Assembly (NCBI GenBank): GCA_001898705.1 | Contig: MKUU01000036.1 | Coordinates: 1 to 46,267 of the forward strand | Direction of reading: 5' to 3' | DNA: 46,267 nt | Source: Caedibacter sp. 38-128 | GTDB taxonomy: Bacteria > Pseudomonadota > Alphaproteobacteria > Caedimonadales > Caedimonadaceae | Shown here: positions 34,350-43,872 of the stretch, in pieces | Position numbering within the stretch: position 1 is the first letter of the stretch | Layout: every line of letters starts with the position of its first letter | Position numbers and translations under genes: made by a program | Notes under the pieces: model-generated | Seen by the model: only the letters and a program-made list of their open reading frames with translations | What the model was told of the DNA's origin: nothing | The model's database searches: none

Positions 34350-35273
34350 TTATTTCTCTTCTACGCAGGTTTTACGGCGTATTGAGGCAATAGTTGCAAT
34401 CAAGAAGATAAGTAAAATAATTCCTAAAGATATCAAAATCGGAATCTTATAAGCTTGGTGGAGGAGCATTTTACATCCAACAAAAATAAGGATGACCGAT
34501 AAAGCATGTTTTAAGTAATAAAAACGTGGCAATAAATTTGCGATAAGAAAAAATAAAGAGCGCAATCCAAGAATTGCAAATATATTCGATGTATAAACAA
34601 TAAATGGATCTCGAGTGATAGCAAGAATTGCAGGAATAGAATCAACTGCAAAAATGAGATCACTTATTTCAATACTGATGAGAACAAGAAAGAGAGGCGT
34701 GGCAACCAATTTACCCTGCCTTCTAATGAGAAACCGATTACCCACATAATCTTCAGTAATAGGAATAAAGCGCTTAATAAGGTTTACGAATTTATTCTGA
34801 CTTACAACATTAAGATGCTCTTGTTGTTTTGACATTTGAAAGCCAGAGTAAATAAGAATGGCACCAAAGACGTAAAAAATCCAAGAGAATCGCTCGAGAA
34901 GCTCAAGGCCCGTAAAGATGAGAACAAGCCTCATGAGAATTGCCCCTAAGACGCCCCAAAACAACACGCGATGATAAAGATGAGGGGATAAAGAAAAGTA
35001 TTTGAAAATTAAGACAAAAACAAAGATGTTATCTAAACTAAGGGATTTTTCAATAAGGTACCCTGTGAAGAATTCTAAGCCAGCTTGAGATCCTTTTAAG
35101 ACAAAGATTCCTAAATTAAATAGAAGAGCTAAGCCAATCCAAACACAGCTCCAGATCGTTGCTTCCCGAGGTGAAATAATATGATCTTCACGATTAAGGA
35201 CACTGAGATCGATGATCAACAAAATTGTAATAAGACCCAAAAAACCAAACCAAGGAAGAAGAGAAATTACCAT
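34350..35273 (-). CDS. TerC family integral membrane protein
   Basis: A 307-residue TerC/Alx-type protein with about nine membrane helices. The signatures are EKSLSLDNIFVFVLIF, GVLGAILMRLVLIFTG and the acidic intramembrane motif EISDLIFAVDSIPAILAI. These proteins have been linked to manganese export and metalation of secreted proteins, and to tellurite resistance. Metal-ion handling is the best inference here. ATG at 35271-35273 is preferred over the GTG two codons upstream. It lies upstream of the end of lpxB with a gap of about 50 bases, on the opposite side of the lpx operon, and is read in the same direction. Confidence 0.88.
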   Translation of the reverse strand: MVISLLPWFGFLGLITILLIIDLSVLNREDHIISPREATIWSCVWIGLALLFNLGIFVLKGSQAGLEFFTGYLIEKSLSLDNIFVFVLIFKYFSLSPHLYHRVLFWGVLGAILMRLVLIFTGLELLERFSWIFYVFGAILIYSGFQMSKQQEHLNVVSQNKFVNLIKRFIPITEDYVGNRFLIRRQGKLVATPLFLVLISIEISDLIFAVDSIPAILAITRDPFIVYTSNIFAILGLRSLFFLIANLLPRFYYLKHALSVILIFVGCKMLLHQAYKIPILISLGIILLIFLIATIASIRRKTCVEEK

Positions 35274-35325
35274 AAACACTCACTTCATTATTGTCGTTAT
35301 TAAGCTGGATATTAAGTATTGAACA

Positions 35326-36483
35326 TCAAGAACCTTGATAATTCCTTAAAATTTTCAAGATAGTTTCAGCAGCAAATTTACTGGGTTGTTTGTTTTTATT
35401 TGTTAAAAGGGCTCTTATCGTTGAAAGCTCTTGTCTTAGCTTTTGATTGTTTTCTTTTTGCAAAATTTCATAAAGATGGGTGGAGATTAAATTGGGGCGA
35501 CAATTTTCTTGAAGAAATTCTCCAATAACAGGTTTATTGAGAAGTATATTTACCATACAAGCATAAGGGATACGAATAAGTCTTTTTAAGATGAATGCCG
35601 TCAAAGAATTGACTTTATAAGCAATCAGAAAGGGTGTTTGGGTTAAACCAAGCTCTAAAGCAACCGTACCCGAAGCTGCAATCGCGGCATCACTTGCGAC
35701 CATGGCGTGATACTTTTCTTGTTCATCTGTAATAAGTGAGAACTTCAAGTTAGCTTTTTCCATTTCTTGTCGAATATAGGTTTCAAAATGAGGAAATGTT
35801 GGAATAATCAAGCGAACGTTCTTTATTTTTTGATTGAGCTGTTGAAGAGCTTCAATAAAAACAGGAAGAAGAGAATATATTTCGCGAGTTCGGCTTCCCG
35901 GTAATAAACAGATAAGTTTTTCATTTTTTGTTAAAGAGAGCTTTTTTTTGAAGATCTTAGGCTGAATTTCCTCAAATTTTTCTTCCGTAAGAGGATGGCC
36001 TACAAATGTTGTGGGTAGCCCAACTTTCTCAAAGTAAGGGGGCTCAAATGGGAAAAGAACTAAAAGATGATCTACAAAATGGGAGATCTGTTGGGCACGT
36101 TTTGGACGCCAAGCCCAGACGGAAGGTGCTGTATAGTGAACAACAGGGAAGCCATATTTTTTTAGACGCTTTGCTAAGCGAAAACTAAATCCTTTAGCAT
36201 CAATCGTAACGACGATATCTGGTTTTTTTAAGAGGATATCCTGTTGGGTTTCATTTAAGCGTCTTAAGATGCGAGGAATATGGGGTAAAACTTCCATAAT
36301 TCCCATGATAGAGAGTTCTTGAAGAGGGAAAAGGGAGTGGAGGCCTTGCTCAGCCATAAGGTGTCCACCAATCCCTGAAATTATGCAGTTTGGTACTTTT
36401 TCTTTTAAGGCTTTTATCAAGCGGCTTCCAATGACGTCGCCAGACGCTTCACCGGCAACAAGATAAATATGAGGTGCTTTCAT
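35326..36483 (-). CDS. lpxB: lipid-A-disaccharide synthase LpxB
   Basis: Joins UDP-2,3-diacylglucosamine with lipid X to give the lipid A disaccharide, at the inner-membrane surface. The 385-residue GT-B-like enzyme shows IYLVAGEASGDVIGSRLI, GIGGHLMAEQGL, VVTIDAKGFSFRLA, YTAPSVWAWRPKRA, ICLLPGSRTREIYSLLP and ASGTVALELGL, all typical. Its ATG overlaps the TGA of lpxI by four bases, so the product ratio with LpxI is probably coupled. It is last in the envelope operon. Confidence 0.96.
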   Translation of the reverse strand: MKAPHIYLVAGEASGDVIGSRLIKALKEKVPNCIISGIGGHLMAEQGLHSLFPLQELSIMGIMEVLPHIPRILRRLNETQQDILLKKPDIVVTIDAKGFSFRLAKRLKKYGFPVVHYTAPSVWAWRPKRAQQISHFVDHLLVLFPFEPPYFEKVGLPTTFVGHPLTEEKFEEIQPKIFKKKLSLTKNEKLICLLPGSRTREIYSLLPVFIEALQQLNQKIKNVRLIIPTFPHFETYIRQEMEKANLKFSLITDEQEKYHAMVASDAAIAASGTVALELGLTQTPFLIAYKVNSLTAFILKRLIRIPYACMVNILLNKPVIGEFLQENCRPNLISTHLYEILQKENNQKLRQELSTIRALLTNKNKQPSKFAAETILKILRNYQGS

Positions 36484-37316
36484 CCTCTTCTATCAACTCC
36501 AACAAGGAAGAGCTGGTGCTCATCGGCAAATTGAATCATTTCTTCTTTATTCAGCATAATAACACCAAAGGCTTCTACAGCAAGCCCTCTGAAGCCTCCT
36601 TCGTGAAGTCTCTTGAGAGTCTCAAGTCCAACAGTTGGTCTATCAACGCGCACTTCTTGTTGTGGCTTCGTAACTTTAACCAGAACACCGCCTGCGCCCG
36701 CGCGTTTAAGAGGGGCGCATCTTTTAAGGAGAGCTTCGGTCCCTTCAATGGCTTCAACACCGAGGACAAGGCCTTGTTGAATCATCACAGCTTGGCCGAC
36801 ATCACAACTTCCGAGCATAGTGGCAACCTTAAGACCCAAAGCGATATCTTGTTGATCTTGGGAATCAGGTTGGTGTTTTCCCATCTCCCCATGAGGGGCC
36901 AAAAGCGAGTCTCCAATAATATTCTCAGCACTTACCACAGTAAAACCTTCGCTTTCAATCAGGTGAACGACGGCACGTAACAAAGAGTCATCACCTAAAA
37001 TCTTGTGAAGATGTTTTGCAAGCCACGTTGCTGTAAAAGCATCTGGTTTTAACTCACTCCATGAGGGACGTTTGATAGGGCCTACCATGACAATTTCTTG
37101 GACGCCCTGTTGCTTTAAGTAATCAAGAGCTTTCTTTGTTTGTCCTAATCTACACCATATATGCGGTAGATTCCCAACTAAGTGGGGATCAGTTTGATTT
37201 TCAAAAGCAACGATATGAAATGGGCGATTTTGTTGTACGCAAACCTCAATAATTCTCTGGGGCAATTGTCCTGCGCCTGCGATGATGCCTAATTTAGAGT
37301 GATTAGTTGGTGACAT
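36480..37316 (-). CDS. lpxI: UDP-2,3-diacylglucosamine pyrophosphatase LpxI
   Basis: Hydrolyses UDP-2,3-diacylglucosamine to lipid X and UMP, the alphaproteobacterial alternative to LpxH. From ATG 37316 it has 278 residues: the N-terminal half begins [18 protein letters not shown] and the C-terminal catalytic half has the motifs [33 protein letters not shown] and [17 protein letters not shown]. The reading frame is open for 51 codons further upstream, but that part overlaps lpxA and is unlike the family. It overlaps lpxA by 14 bases and lpxB by four, in the usual lpxA-lpxI-lpxB order. Confidence 0.94.
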   Translation of the reverse strand: MSPTNHSKLGIIAGAGQLPQRIIEVCVQQNRPFHIVAFENQTDPHLVGNLPHIWCRLGQTKKALDYLKQQGVQEIVMVGPIKRPSWSELKPDAFTATWLAKHLHKILGDDSLLRAVVHLIESEGFTVVSAENIIGDSLLAPHGEMGKHQPDSQDQQDIALGLKVATMLGSCDVGQAVMIQQGLVLGVEAIEGTEALLKRCAPLKRAGAGGVLVKVTKPQQEVRVDRPTVGLETLKRLHEGGFRGLAVEAFGVIMLNKEEMIQFADEHQLFLVGVDRRG

Positions 37317-38136
37317 TGGCTTTAGGAACACAAAGGGGACGTTTAGCTTCTGAAGAGAGGATAAACTCGATGATTTCTTGTACAGTTTTTTCGTCTTTGT
37401 ATTTTTGAGCGGCATTTTCAGCACGATCTTTGAGGGGAAGGCTGCCTTCAAAAATATCTTTATAAGCAATTCTTAAACACTCAACAGTTTCGCGGGTGAA
37501 ATTACGGCGTTTTAATCCAACCATATTGATCCCATAAAGATTCGCCCGATCGCCCTTGACAGAACCATAAGGAATAACATCATTTTCAACAGCACTCATT
37601 CCTCCAATGATAGCATGTTGTCCAATGCGAACGAATTGATGAATTGCAGAAAGGCCACCGATAATAGCATAGTCGGCAACCTGAACATGGCCAGCAAGCG
37701 TTGCACAATTTGCCATAATAATGTGGTTCCCGAGTGTACAGTCATGGGCCACATGAGAACTCGCCATAAAAAAGCAATGATTACCAATTGTCGTGACGAG
37801 TCCTCCCCCTTCTGTTCCTCCTTGCATTGTCACATATTCCCGAATCACATTATGCTTTCCAATTTTAAGAAGGGAAGGCTCACCTTTATGCTTTAAGTCT
37901 TGCGGAAGATGACCGATAGAAGCAAAAGGATAGATCGTTGTTTTTGCGCCTATTGTTGTGTGCCCAGCAATAACAACATGAGAAATAAGATGGACTTCAT
38001 CTTCAAGGATGACATCTCCAGAAAGGACACAATAAGGCCCAATTTTTACACCTTTACCCAACTTAACAGTGGGTTCAACCACGGCTGTCGGGTGAATTTG
38101 TGTCTCGGAGAATTTTACGTTTAAGGTTTCTACCAT
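37303..38136 (-). CDS. lpxA: UDP-N-acetylglucosamine acyltransferase LpxA
   Basis: Transfers 3-hydroxyacyl from ACP to UDP-GlcNAc, the first step of lipid A synthesis. The 277 residues form a left-handed beta-helix of hexapeptide repeats ([20 protein letters not shown]). They include the catalytic-region motif [14 protein letters not shown] and the C-terminal helical part with [12 protein letters not shown]. The start ATG at 38136 overlaps the fabZ stop (TAATG). A longer frame to 38163 would intrude into fabZ and is rejected. Confidence 0.96.
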   Translation of the reverse strand: MVETLNVKFSETQIHPTAVVEPTVKLGKGVKIGPYCVLSGDVILEDEVHLISHVVIAGHTTIGAKTTIYPFASIGHLPQDLKHKGEPSLLKIGKHNVIREYVTMQGGTEGGGLVTTIGNHCFFMASSHVAHDCTLGNHIIMANCATLAGHVQVADYAIIGGLSAIHQFVRIGQHAIIGGMSAVENDVIPYGSVKGDRANLYGINMVGLKRRNFTRETVECLRIAYKDIFEGSLPLKDRAENAAQKYKDEKTVQEIIEFILSSEAKRPLCVPKANVTN

Positions 38137-38600
38137 TAACGTTCCCCTATCATCGCGGTACAAATAGCTTCAGCATGAATTTTCCCATCGACTAAAGCCT
38201 CTCCTTTAAATTTCCAAATATTACGACGATTTTGAATTTTTTGTACACAAAGTTGAAGTTGTTGGCCAGGAAGGACGGGTAGACGGAAGCGGGCTTCATC
38301 AATGGCCAAAAAATAAACGAGGCGTTCTTCGGCGGAATCCAATCCTTGAGCAACCACGATTCCCGCGGTCTGTGCCAAAGCCTCAACAATCAGAACGCCT
38401 GGCATTACGGGGTGTCCTGGGAAATGGCCTTGAAAGAAAGGTTCATTAACAGTGACATTTTTAATTCCAACGCCACTTTCAAAGGGAATAACATTTTCAG
38501 CTCTGTCAACCAGAAGCATAGGATAGCGATGAGGAATCAATTTTAAGATTTGCTGATGATCAAGGTTATAAGCCTGAACCTTTGCGGTTGTTTCAGTCAT
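38136..38600 (-). CDS. fabZ: 3-hydroxyacyl-[ACP] dehydratase FabZ
   Basis: Dehydrates 3-hydroxyacyl-ACP in fatty acid elongation and so competes with LpxA and LpxD for the shared substrate, which explains its place in this cluster. The 154-residue hot-dog-fold protein has [16 protein letters not shown] and the catalytic His59 and Glu73 in [20 protein letters not shown]. It overlaps the end of lpxD by eight bases and the start of lpxA by one. Confidence 0.96.
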   Translation of the reverse strand: MTETTAKVQAYNLDHQQILKLIPHRYPMLLVDRAENVIPFESGVGIKNVTVNEPFFQGHFPGHPVMPGVLIVEALAQTAGIVVAQGLDSAEERLVYFLAIDEARFRLPVLPGQQLQLCVQKIQNRRNIWKFKGEALVDGKIHAEAICTAMIGER

Positions 38601-39642
38601 TACTTTTCTTTCTTTTTTGATAGTCTTTCGTTATTTTTGAAAGCATTACAGCTTGTCGTAAAAAATCTTGAACGGGGACTGCGGGGCTGCCACCAACTGT
38701 CTCTCCGTCTTTGATATCTTTCATAACGCCGCTTTGAGCCCCAATTTTTACACCATTGCCAATCTTCAAATGACCAACGATGCCTGCTTGCCCAGCTGCA
38801 ATGACATGATTTCCGAGTGTGGTACTTCCTGCAATGCCGACTTGCGCTACAAGGATACACCCCTTACCAATAACTACGTTATGCGCAATCATGACAAGAT
38901 TATCAAGCCTTGATCCTCGTCCGATAATTGTATCTCTTAATGACCCTCGATCGATCGTTGTATTGGCGCCAACCTCGACGTGATCTTCAATAATTACGCG
39001 ACCTAATTGTGGAACTGGGATATGGCCTAGTTCATCCATCACAAATCCAAATCCAGCTTGCCCAATGCGAGCGCCAGGAAAGATAGTGACATGGTTTCCA
39101 ATAAGCGTATGAGAAATCGTCACGCCTGCGCCAATCTTGCATCCTTCGCCAATGATAACACCAGCCCCAATGACCGTATTTGCGCCAATCTGTGTGTTGT
39201 CACCAATTTTTGCGCGTTCTTTAATAACAGCACCATATTCTATCATGACATTTTCACCAAGCTCAACCGAAGGGTGGATTGGCTGGGTCATGGGCGTGAA
39301 GTTACCTTCTGGTTCAGGATAAAAAGCAGAGGCCACAAGAGCATAAGAACGTTGCGGTTTTGGCGTAACCAATAAAGCCATTGAAGAAGGCGCTTGCATG
39401 ACCATATCGGGTGTAATAAAACACGCGCCTGCATTGCTCTTCGTAAAAATATCTTTATATTTTAGGTTATGAAGCATCGCTAAATCTGAAGGAGTTGCGT
39501 CTTCTAAGGAAGAAAGCCCTGTGATAAGGTTATCTTCATGCAGTTGCTTTCCTCTAGGAAGGATGAGCTCTGCTTCAGAAATGGCAGAAATTCTTTTGAG
39601 ACTTAAAGGTCCATGAGAATGATAAAAGCGAGAATCAATCAT
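38593..39642 (-). CDS. lpxD: UDP-3-O-acylglucosamine N-acyltransferase LpxD
   Basis: Adds the second hydroxyacyl chain (N-linked) in lipid A synthesis. The 349-residue protein has an N-terminal uridine-binding domain (SDLAMLHNLKYKDIFTKSNA), then a long beta-helix of hexapeptide repeats (IGDNTQIGANTVIGAGVIIG). The catalytic-region motif is DNLVMIAHNVVIGKGC and the C-terminus is a helical extension. The length is normal. The ATG is about 70 bases downstream of skp in the operon. Confidence 0.96.
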   Translation of the reverse strand: MIDSRFYHSHGPLSLKRISAISEAELILPRGKQLHEDNLITGLSSLEDATPSDLAMLHNLKYKDIFTKSNAGACFITPDMVMQAPSSMALLVTPKPQRSYALVASAFYPEPEGNFTPMTQPIHPSVELGENVMIEYGAVIKERAKIGDNTQIGANTVIGAGVIIGEGCKIGAGVTISHTLIGNHVTIFPGARIGQAGFGFVMDELGHIPVPQLGRVIIEDHVEVGANTTIDRGSLRDTIIGRGSRLDNLVMIAHNVVIGKGCILVAQVGIAGSTTLGNHVIAAGQAGIVGHLKIGNGVKIGAQSGVMKDIKDGETVGGSPAVPVQDFLRQAVMLSKITKDYQKRKKSND

Positions 39643-39715
39643 CTTTTGTATAAGTTTTACTTAAATTAAGAAACATAGAAAGCTGTACGCCTTCTATGTT
39701 TCTTTAATATGCTCG

Positions 39716-40270
39716 TTAAGCTGAAGGCACCTTGAAATCAACTTTCGGAAGTTTTTCATCAAGTTGTTTAAGGATTGCATCGGTAATTTCATGATGGTCA
39801 GCTCTAAAGATCACAACAGAGCGTGGAATAACCAGTGTGTACTTGTTCTTTTCTGAAGCTTCAACAACGAGCTTAAGAATAACTTTTTGAATATCTTCAC
39901 GAGCGTCACTGAAAGCTTTTTCAAGCTGCTCACGACGTTTACCAACTTTTTCATGAACTTGAGCGACTTGCTGCTCGAATTCTTCACGTTTTTTATTAAA
40001 CTCATCGGGGGAGAGTTTTTTTTGTTCTTCAATTAATTTTTTTTCAAGATCACGTAATTTTGTTTCATGTTTAGAAACTTCTTCTTGAAACTTCGTGCGT
40101 TGTTTTTCTAATTCAGTAATAAGTTGTTTTGCTGATTTTGATGCCTGCATCAGTTTGTCTACATCCACAACAGCAACTTTTAAGGGATCCTCTGCTGCTT
40201 TAAGAGGAGAAGCTAAAAGCCCAACACTCATACAGCCAGCCAATAATAATTTTGAAGTTAATAATTTCAT
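39716..40270 (-). CDS. skp: periplasmic chaperone Skp/OmpH
   Basis: A 184-residue holdase that keeps outer-membrane proteins soluble in the periplasm on their way to BamA. A signal peptide (MKLLTSKLLLAGCMSVGLLA, cleavage near LKA-A) precedes VAVVDVDKLMQASK. A charged coiled-coil tentacle region follows at about 60-140, and a C-terminal strand part (YTLVIPRSVVIF). ATG 40270 has AAAGGA; the frame extends to 40315 but would precede the signal and overlap bamA. Its position right after bamA and before lpxD is conserved in proteobacteria. Confidence 0.92.
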   Translation of the reverse strand: MKLLTSKLLLAGCMSVGLLASPLKAAEDPLKVAVVDVDKLMQASKSAKQLITELEKQRTKFQEEVSKHETKLRDLEKKLIEEQKKLSPDEFNKKREEFEQQVAQVHEKVGKRREQLEKAFSDAREDIQKVILKLVVEASEKNKYTLVIPRSVVIFRADHHEITDAILKQLDEKLPKVDFKVPSA

Positions 40271-40283
40271 CTTTTTTTCCTTT

Positions 40284-42566
40284 CTACCAACGTGTTGAAA
40301 AACCAAACAAGACAACTTGTTTCTCGTCTAGTTTATTTTTTGCAATTGTTTTTGCAATATCAATGCGTAATGGTCCCATAGGCGATTGCCAGCGTAAGCC
40401 CATTCCAACAGAAGCCCGAGGTTTCTTATGATCGAGAACTTCAGGTCCTTTTTCTTTTGATTGCCAGACACTTCCTACATCTGAAAAGGTCGCGCCTTTG
40501 ACACCAAATTCATTCGGTAAGCCAATTGGGAATGTAAGTTCAAGAGAACCAGAATAAAATTGATGTCCTCCTAAGGCATCCTTTGTTGTTTTATCACGTG
40601 GCGAAACACCGCCTGGTGAGAATCCTCGCAGAGTATCTCCCCCTAAAATATAGCGATCTGCAATACGCGTTTTCTTCCCGAGCCCCACCATAATGCCATA
40701 TCGAGCGCTCGCTTCTAAAACCCAATCATCTGAGAATGAATAAAAATGGCTTCCACTTATTTGATTTTTTAGGTATTTGATTGTTCCCCCAAGCCCGGCA
40801 AATTCATTGTTGAGGCTAAGGCAATAACCAGTTGTGGGGTCTATTTTACTGTCCCTTCGATCATAGGTGAGGGTATGTCCTATATCTGAAAGGATAGAAT
40901 TGCGAGCTTGCGCGCGCAAGAATCTAGATGCATGTTCTTTCACACGGGTCACTTTGTCTGATTGAATTGTGTAAGTCCAAAGTTGGCTTAAATTTTCAGC
41001 CAACATATAGCCCATAAGCAACGATAGACCGTGAATTTGTTGATCATAAGAAGCATCAAGATAACGCGTCCGAGTGACACGATAAACATCAAATCCGGCC
41101 ATCAGTTCTCGACCTAAGAAGTAAGGCTCAGTAAGGCCAAAGCTATATTCTTGGCGATGTTTTGCATAGGTGACACCAGCTCGAAGGTCTTGACCTTTTC
41201 CTCTAAAATTGTGCTCAGCAAAACGGATATCTGCTAAAGGACCATCTGCCGTTGAAAAACCACCTCCAAAACTAAGTTCTCCGGTGCGGTCTTCTTCAAT
41301 TTCTATTTTAATATCGGCTTTATCGGGATTATCTGAGGGTTGTTTAGTTAAAGAAACTTTCTTAAAAAAGCCTAAATCCTTAATCCGCTTTTCGGAATGT
41401 TTCATTTTGTTTGAGTTAAAAGCATCGCCTTCATCGACTTCAAGTTCTCGACGAATTACCTCATCGTCTGTGCGATCATTTCCAATAATATCAATTTTGT
41501 TAATGTAAACTTTAGGGCCTTCTTGAATAACAAAGGTAATATCGAGAAGGTGCTTTTCAGTATCTTTTTGGATTTGTGGCTGAATATCGACGAAAGCGTA
41601 TCCGAGGCTGCCAAGCTCATCAACCAAGAGATTAATAGTTCCCTCAACATCTTTATTGCTGTACCAATCGCCGGATGTAAACGGTATTTTTTTCTCGAGA
41701 GTTTTAATATCAAGAGCTTTGAAATCAGAGCTAATTTTTACCTGACCAACTTGATAACGTTCTCCCTCTTCAAGGGTAAAAGTAATAAAGAATTCTTCAC
41801 GATCAGATGTGAGCTCAGCAACGGCAGACTTAATTTGAAAATCCGCATAACCATGTTCGAGATAAAACTTACGAAGAAGTTCCTTATCATAAGCAAGGCG
41901 GTCACTATCAAAAGTATCATCTGCAGTAAAGAAACGATACCAACGAGTTTCTTTTGTCTGAATGGTACTTTCCAGTTTGCTTTCGCTAAATTTTTTATTC
42001 CCAATAAAGAAAATTTTGCGCACAACGGTTGCGTGCCCTTCTTTGACTTCAAACACGACATCAACTCGGTTTTGTTCCCGCTTAATAATTTGAGGGGTAA
42101 CAACAGCCGCAAAATGCCCTTTTAATCGGTACAAATCTTGAATGCGTTGGGTATCATTTCGAAGTCGTGTCAATGTATAGACCTGACGAGGACGAAGTTG
42201 CAATTCACCTTTCAGGATCTCATCAGACAACTTATCATTTCCTTCAATAACGACCTGATTGACGATAGGATTTTCTTTGATATGGATAATTAAAGCTTGT
42301 CCTTTGATTTCAAGACGGGCGTCAGAAAAAAGTCCTGAAGCGAATAAGTTTTTAAGAGCTTGATCTATTTCTTCTTGGTTGTAAGCTTTTCCGGGGACTA
42401 ACTCAATTTGAGCTAAAATTGTTTCTTTCTCAATACGTTGATTCCCTTGAATCTGAATATCTTGAATGAGAGTAGAGGCTTGTAGAGCTTTCCCTCCACA
42501 CGTCATTAAAAAAGCCAAAGCAAAAAAGAAACGACTAAAGTTACTCACAATCACAAAACCTCTCAT
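40284..42566 (-). CDS. bamA: outer-membrane assembly factor BamA
   Basis: Central barrel of the BAM complex. A signal peptide (about 1-30, ending near LQA) precedes five POTRA repeats up to about residue 425, beginning IQDIQIQGNQRIEKETI. The C-terminal 16-stranded barrel includes the loop-6 motif RGFSPGG (in DTLRGFSPGGVSPRD) with the conserved RGF. It ends in VVLFGFSTRW with a terminal aromatic. The 760 residues are the usual size. The ATG at 42566 is preferred over the TTG one codon upstream. It lies 12-15 bases after rseP. Confidence 0.95.
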   Translation of the reverse strand: MRGFVIVSNFSRFFFALAFLMTCGGKALQASTLIQDIQIQGNQRIEKETILAQIELVPGKAYNQEEIDQALKNLFASGLFSDARLEIKGQALIIHIKENPIVNQVVIEGNDKLSDEILKGELQLRPRQVYTLTRLRNDTQRIQDLYRLKGHFAAVVTPQIIKREQNRVDVVFEVKEGHATVVRKIFFIGNKKFSESKLESTIQTKETRWYRFFTADDTFDSDRLAYDKELLRKFYLEHGYADFQIKSAVAELTSDREEFFITFTLEEGERYQVGQVKISSDFKALDIKTLEKKIPFTSGDWYSNKDVEGTINLLVDELGSLGYAFVDIQPQIQKDTEKHLLDITFVIQEGPKVYINKIDIIGNDRTDDEVIRRELEVDEGDAFNSNKMKHSEKRIKDLGFFKKVSLTKQPSDNPDKADIKIEIEEDRTGELSFGGGFSTADGPLADIRFAEHNFRGKGQDLRAGVTYAKHRQEYSFGLTEPYFLGRELMAGFDVYRVTRTRYLDASYDQQIHGLSLLMGYMLAENLSQLWTYTIQSDKVTRVKEHASRFLRAQARNSILSDIGHTLTYDRRDSKIDPTTGYCLSLNNEFAGLGGTIKYLKNQISGSHFYSFSDDWVLEASARYGIMVGLGKKTRIADRYILGGDTLRGFSPGGVSPRDKTTKDALGGHQFYSGSLELTFPIGLPNEFGVKGATFSDVGSVWQSKEKGPEVLDHKKPRASVGMGLRWQSPMGPLRIDIAKTIAKNKLDEKQVVLFGFSTRW

Positions 42567-42581
42567 CAAACTTTTACTTGT

Positions 42582-43706
42582 TTATCCGAAAATATTTTTT
42601 AAAAATTCCAACGCTTTTAACCGCGAAAGATCATTCCATGTTGAGAACACAATAAGGAAAATTACAAAAGTGAAGCCAATACGATAGGCGATTTCTTGCG
42701 CTTTTTCGCTAACAGCTTTGCCTCGAATAGCTTCAATAAAATAAAAAAGGAGATGGCCTCCATCAAACATTGGGATAGGAAGAAGATTTAAAAAGCCTAA
42801 ATTAAGCGATAAAAAGATACAGAACCATAAAACTTCGGTAAACTCTTTTTGCATGATTTCACCTGTCATCGTGGCAATACCAATGGGGCCACTTAAGCCT
42901 TCTGTCGATTTTTTACCGATGAGAATTTGACCGATCGAAATAAAAGCTTGGGAAGTAAATTTTAAGCAATCCCAAAGAGCATAAAAGGGAGCAGAATAAA
43001 TAGGATGCTTTATATCTATCATGCCCTGCGTAACACCAAGGCGCCCGACAGTCTGAGGTCCTTCTTTGGCTTCTTGAGGAATAATCTTAAGTGTCAGAGG
43101 TTGATTTTCACGACTGATGACAAAAGTTAATTCTTTCCCAGGATTTTCCCGAACAAGCATATACATGTCGTTAAAAGAAGCAATGGGACGCTCATTGATT
43201 TGTTGAACAATATCTTCGCTTTTAAGGCCTGCAAGAGCAGCAGCGCTTTCTGGCATGACTTGGCCAATTGTTGCGGTTTCTGAAGGAATTCGTTGTCCAA
43301 CGAAAACATATAATCCTGTCATCAGAATGAAAGCAAAGAGATAATTTGCAATGGGGCCGGCGGCAGAAATGCTAATTCTTTGCCAAACGTTTTTATGAAA
43401 AAGAGACTGTTGTTTTTCGGCTTCGGTCATCTGAGAAATGCGGCTTTGATCTGGTTGGCTTGCCGCATTAAGATCTGAAAACATCCGTACGTACCCACCT
43501 AAAGGTAAGACACTAATTTTCCAACGCGTCCCTTTGCGGTCATTCCACCCACAAATTTCAGGACCAAATCCAATTGAAAAAACTTCGACTTTCACACCAT
43601 TCCGACGCGCTGCCCAAAAATGTCCGAGCTCATGGACAAAGACAAGAAGCGATAAAATAATCAAAAATGGAATGACTGTGTGAACCATCAAGTGAAGCAC
43701 GTGCAT
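42582..43706 (-). CDS. rseP: site-2 protease RseP (MmpA type)
   Basis: An inner-membrane zinc protease that cleaves transmembrane segments of anti-sigma factors and other targets. The 374-residue form has the metal motif HELGH at residues 25-29 (LVFVHELGHFWAARR). One PDZ domain follows (about 115-195; GLKSEDIVQQINERPIASFNDM), then the second metal motif PMFDGGHLLFY near the end. The single PDZ is usual in alphaproteobacteria, whereas E. coli has two. Start ATG 43706 has AAGGTA upstream; the frame open to 43763 is not needed. It heads the bamA-lpx operon here. Confidence 0.93.
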   Translation of the reverse strand: MHVLHLMVHTVIPFLIILSLLVFVHELGHFWAARRNGVKVEVFSIGFGPEICGWNDRKGTRWKISVLPLGGYVRMFSDLNAASQPDQSRISQMTEAEKQQSLFHKNVWQRISISAAGPIANYLFAFILMTGLYVFVGQRIPSETATIGQVMPESAAALAGLKSEDIVQQINERPIASFNDMYMLVRENPGKELTFVISRENQPLTLKIIPQEAKEGPQTVGRLGVTQGMIDIKHPIYSAPFYALWDCLKFTSQAFISIGQILIGKKSTEGLSGPIGIATMTGEIMQKEFTEVLWFCIFLSLNLGFLNLLPIPMFDGGHLLFYFIEAIRGKAVSEKAQEIAYRIGFTFVIFLIVFSTWNDLSRLKALEFLKNIFG

Positions 43707-43725
43707 ACAAAATACCTTATCATAA

Positions 43726-43755
43726 ATTATGGCGAGTTTAGAAAGGCTCACGCAA
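43726..43755 (-). promoter_or_regulatory. predicted promoter of the rseP-bamA-lpx operon
   Basis: On the minus strand TTGCGT (43755-43750) and CATAAT (43731-43726) are 18 bases apart. Transcription would start near 43719, leaving about a dozen bases before the rseP ATG. A sigmaE-type alternative was not seen. The assignment is tentative because the AT-rich region allows other readings. Confidence 0.35.
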
Positions 43756-43872
43756 GAAGGCAAGAGAGATATTAAAAAAAATAATTTTTTTAAGTCTTAG
43801 AGAGTAACAAAAAATTAAAGAAATTCATTTTTAATAAGCATTATGACGCAAAATTAAAAGGAATTTTAATAA

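Noticed and set aside
37317-37469. 51-residue N-terminal extension of LpxI
   Set aside because: It lies wholly inside lpxA in another frame and is basic low-complexity sequence absent from the family.
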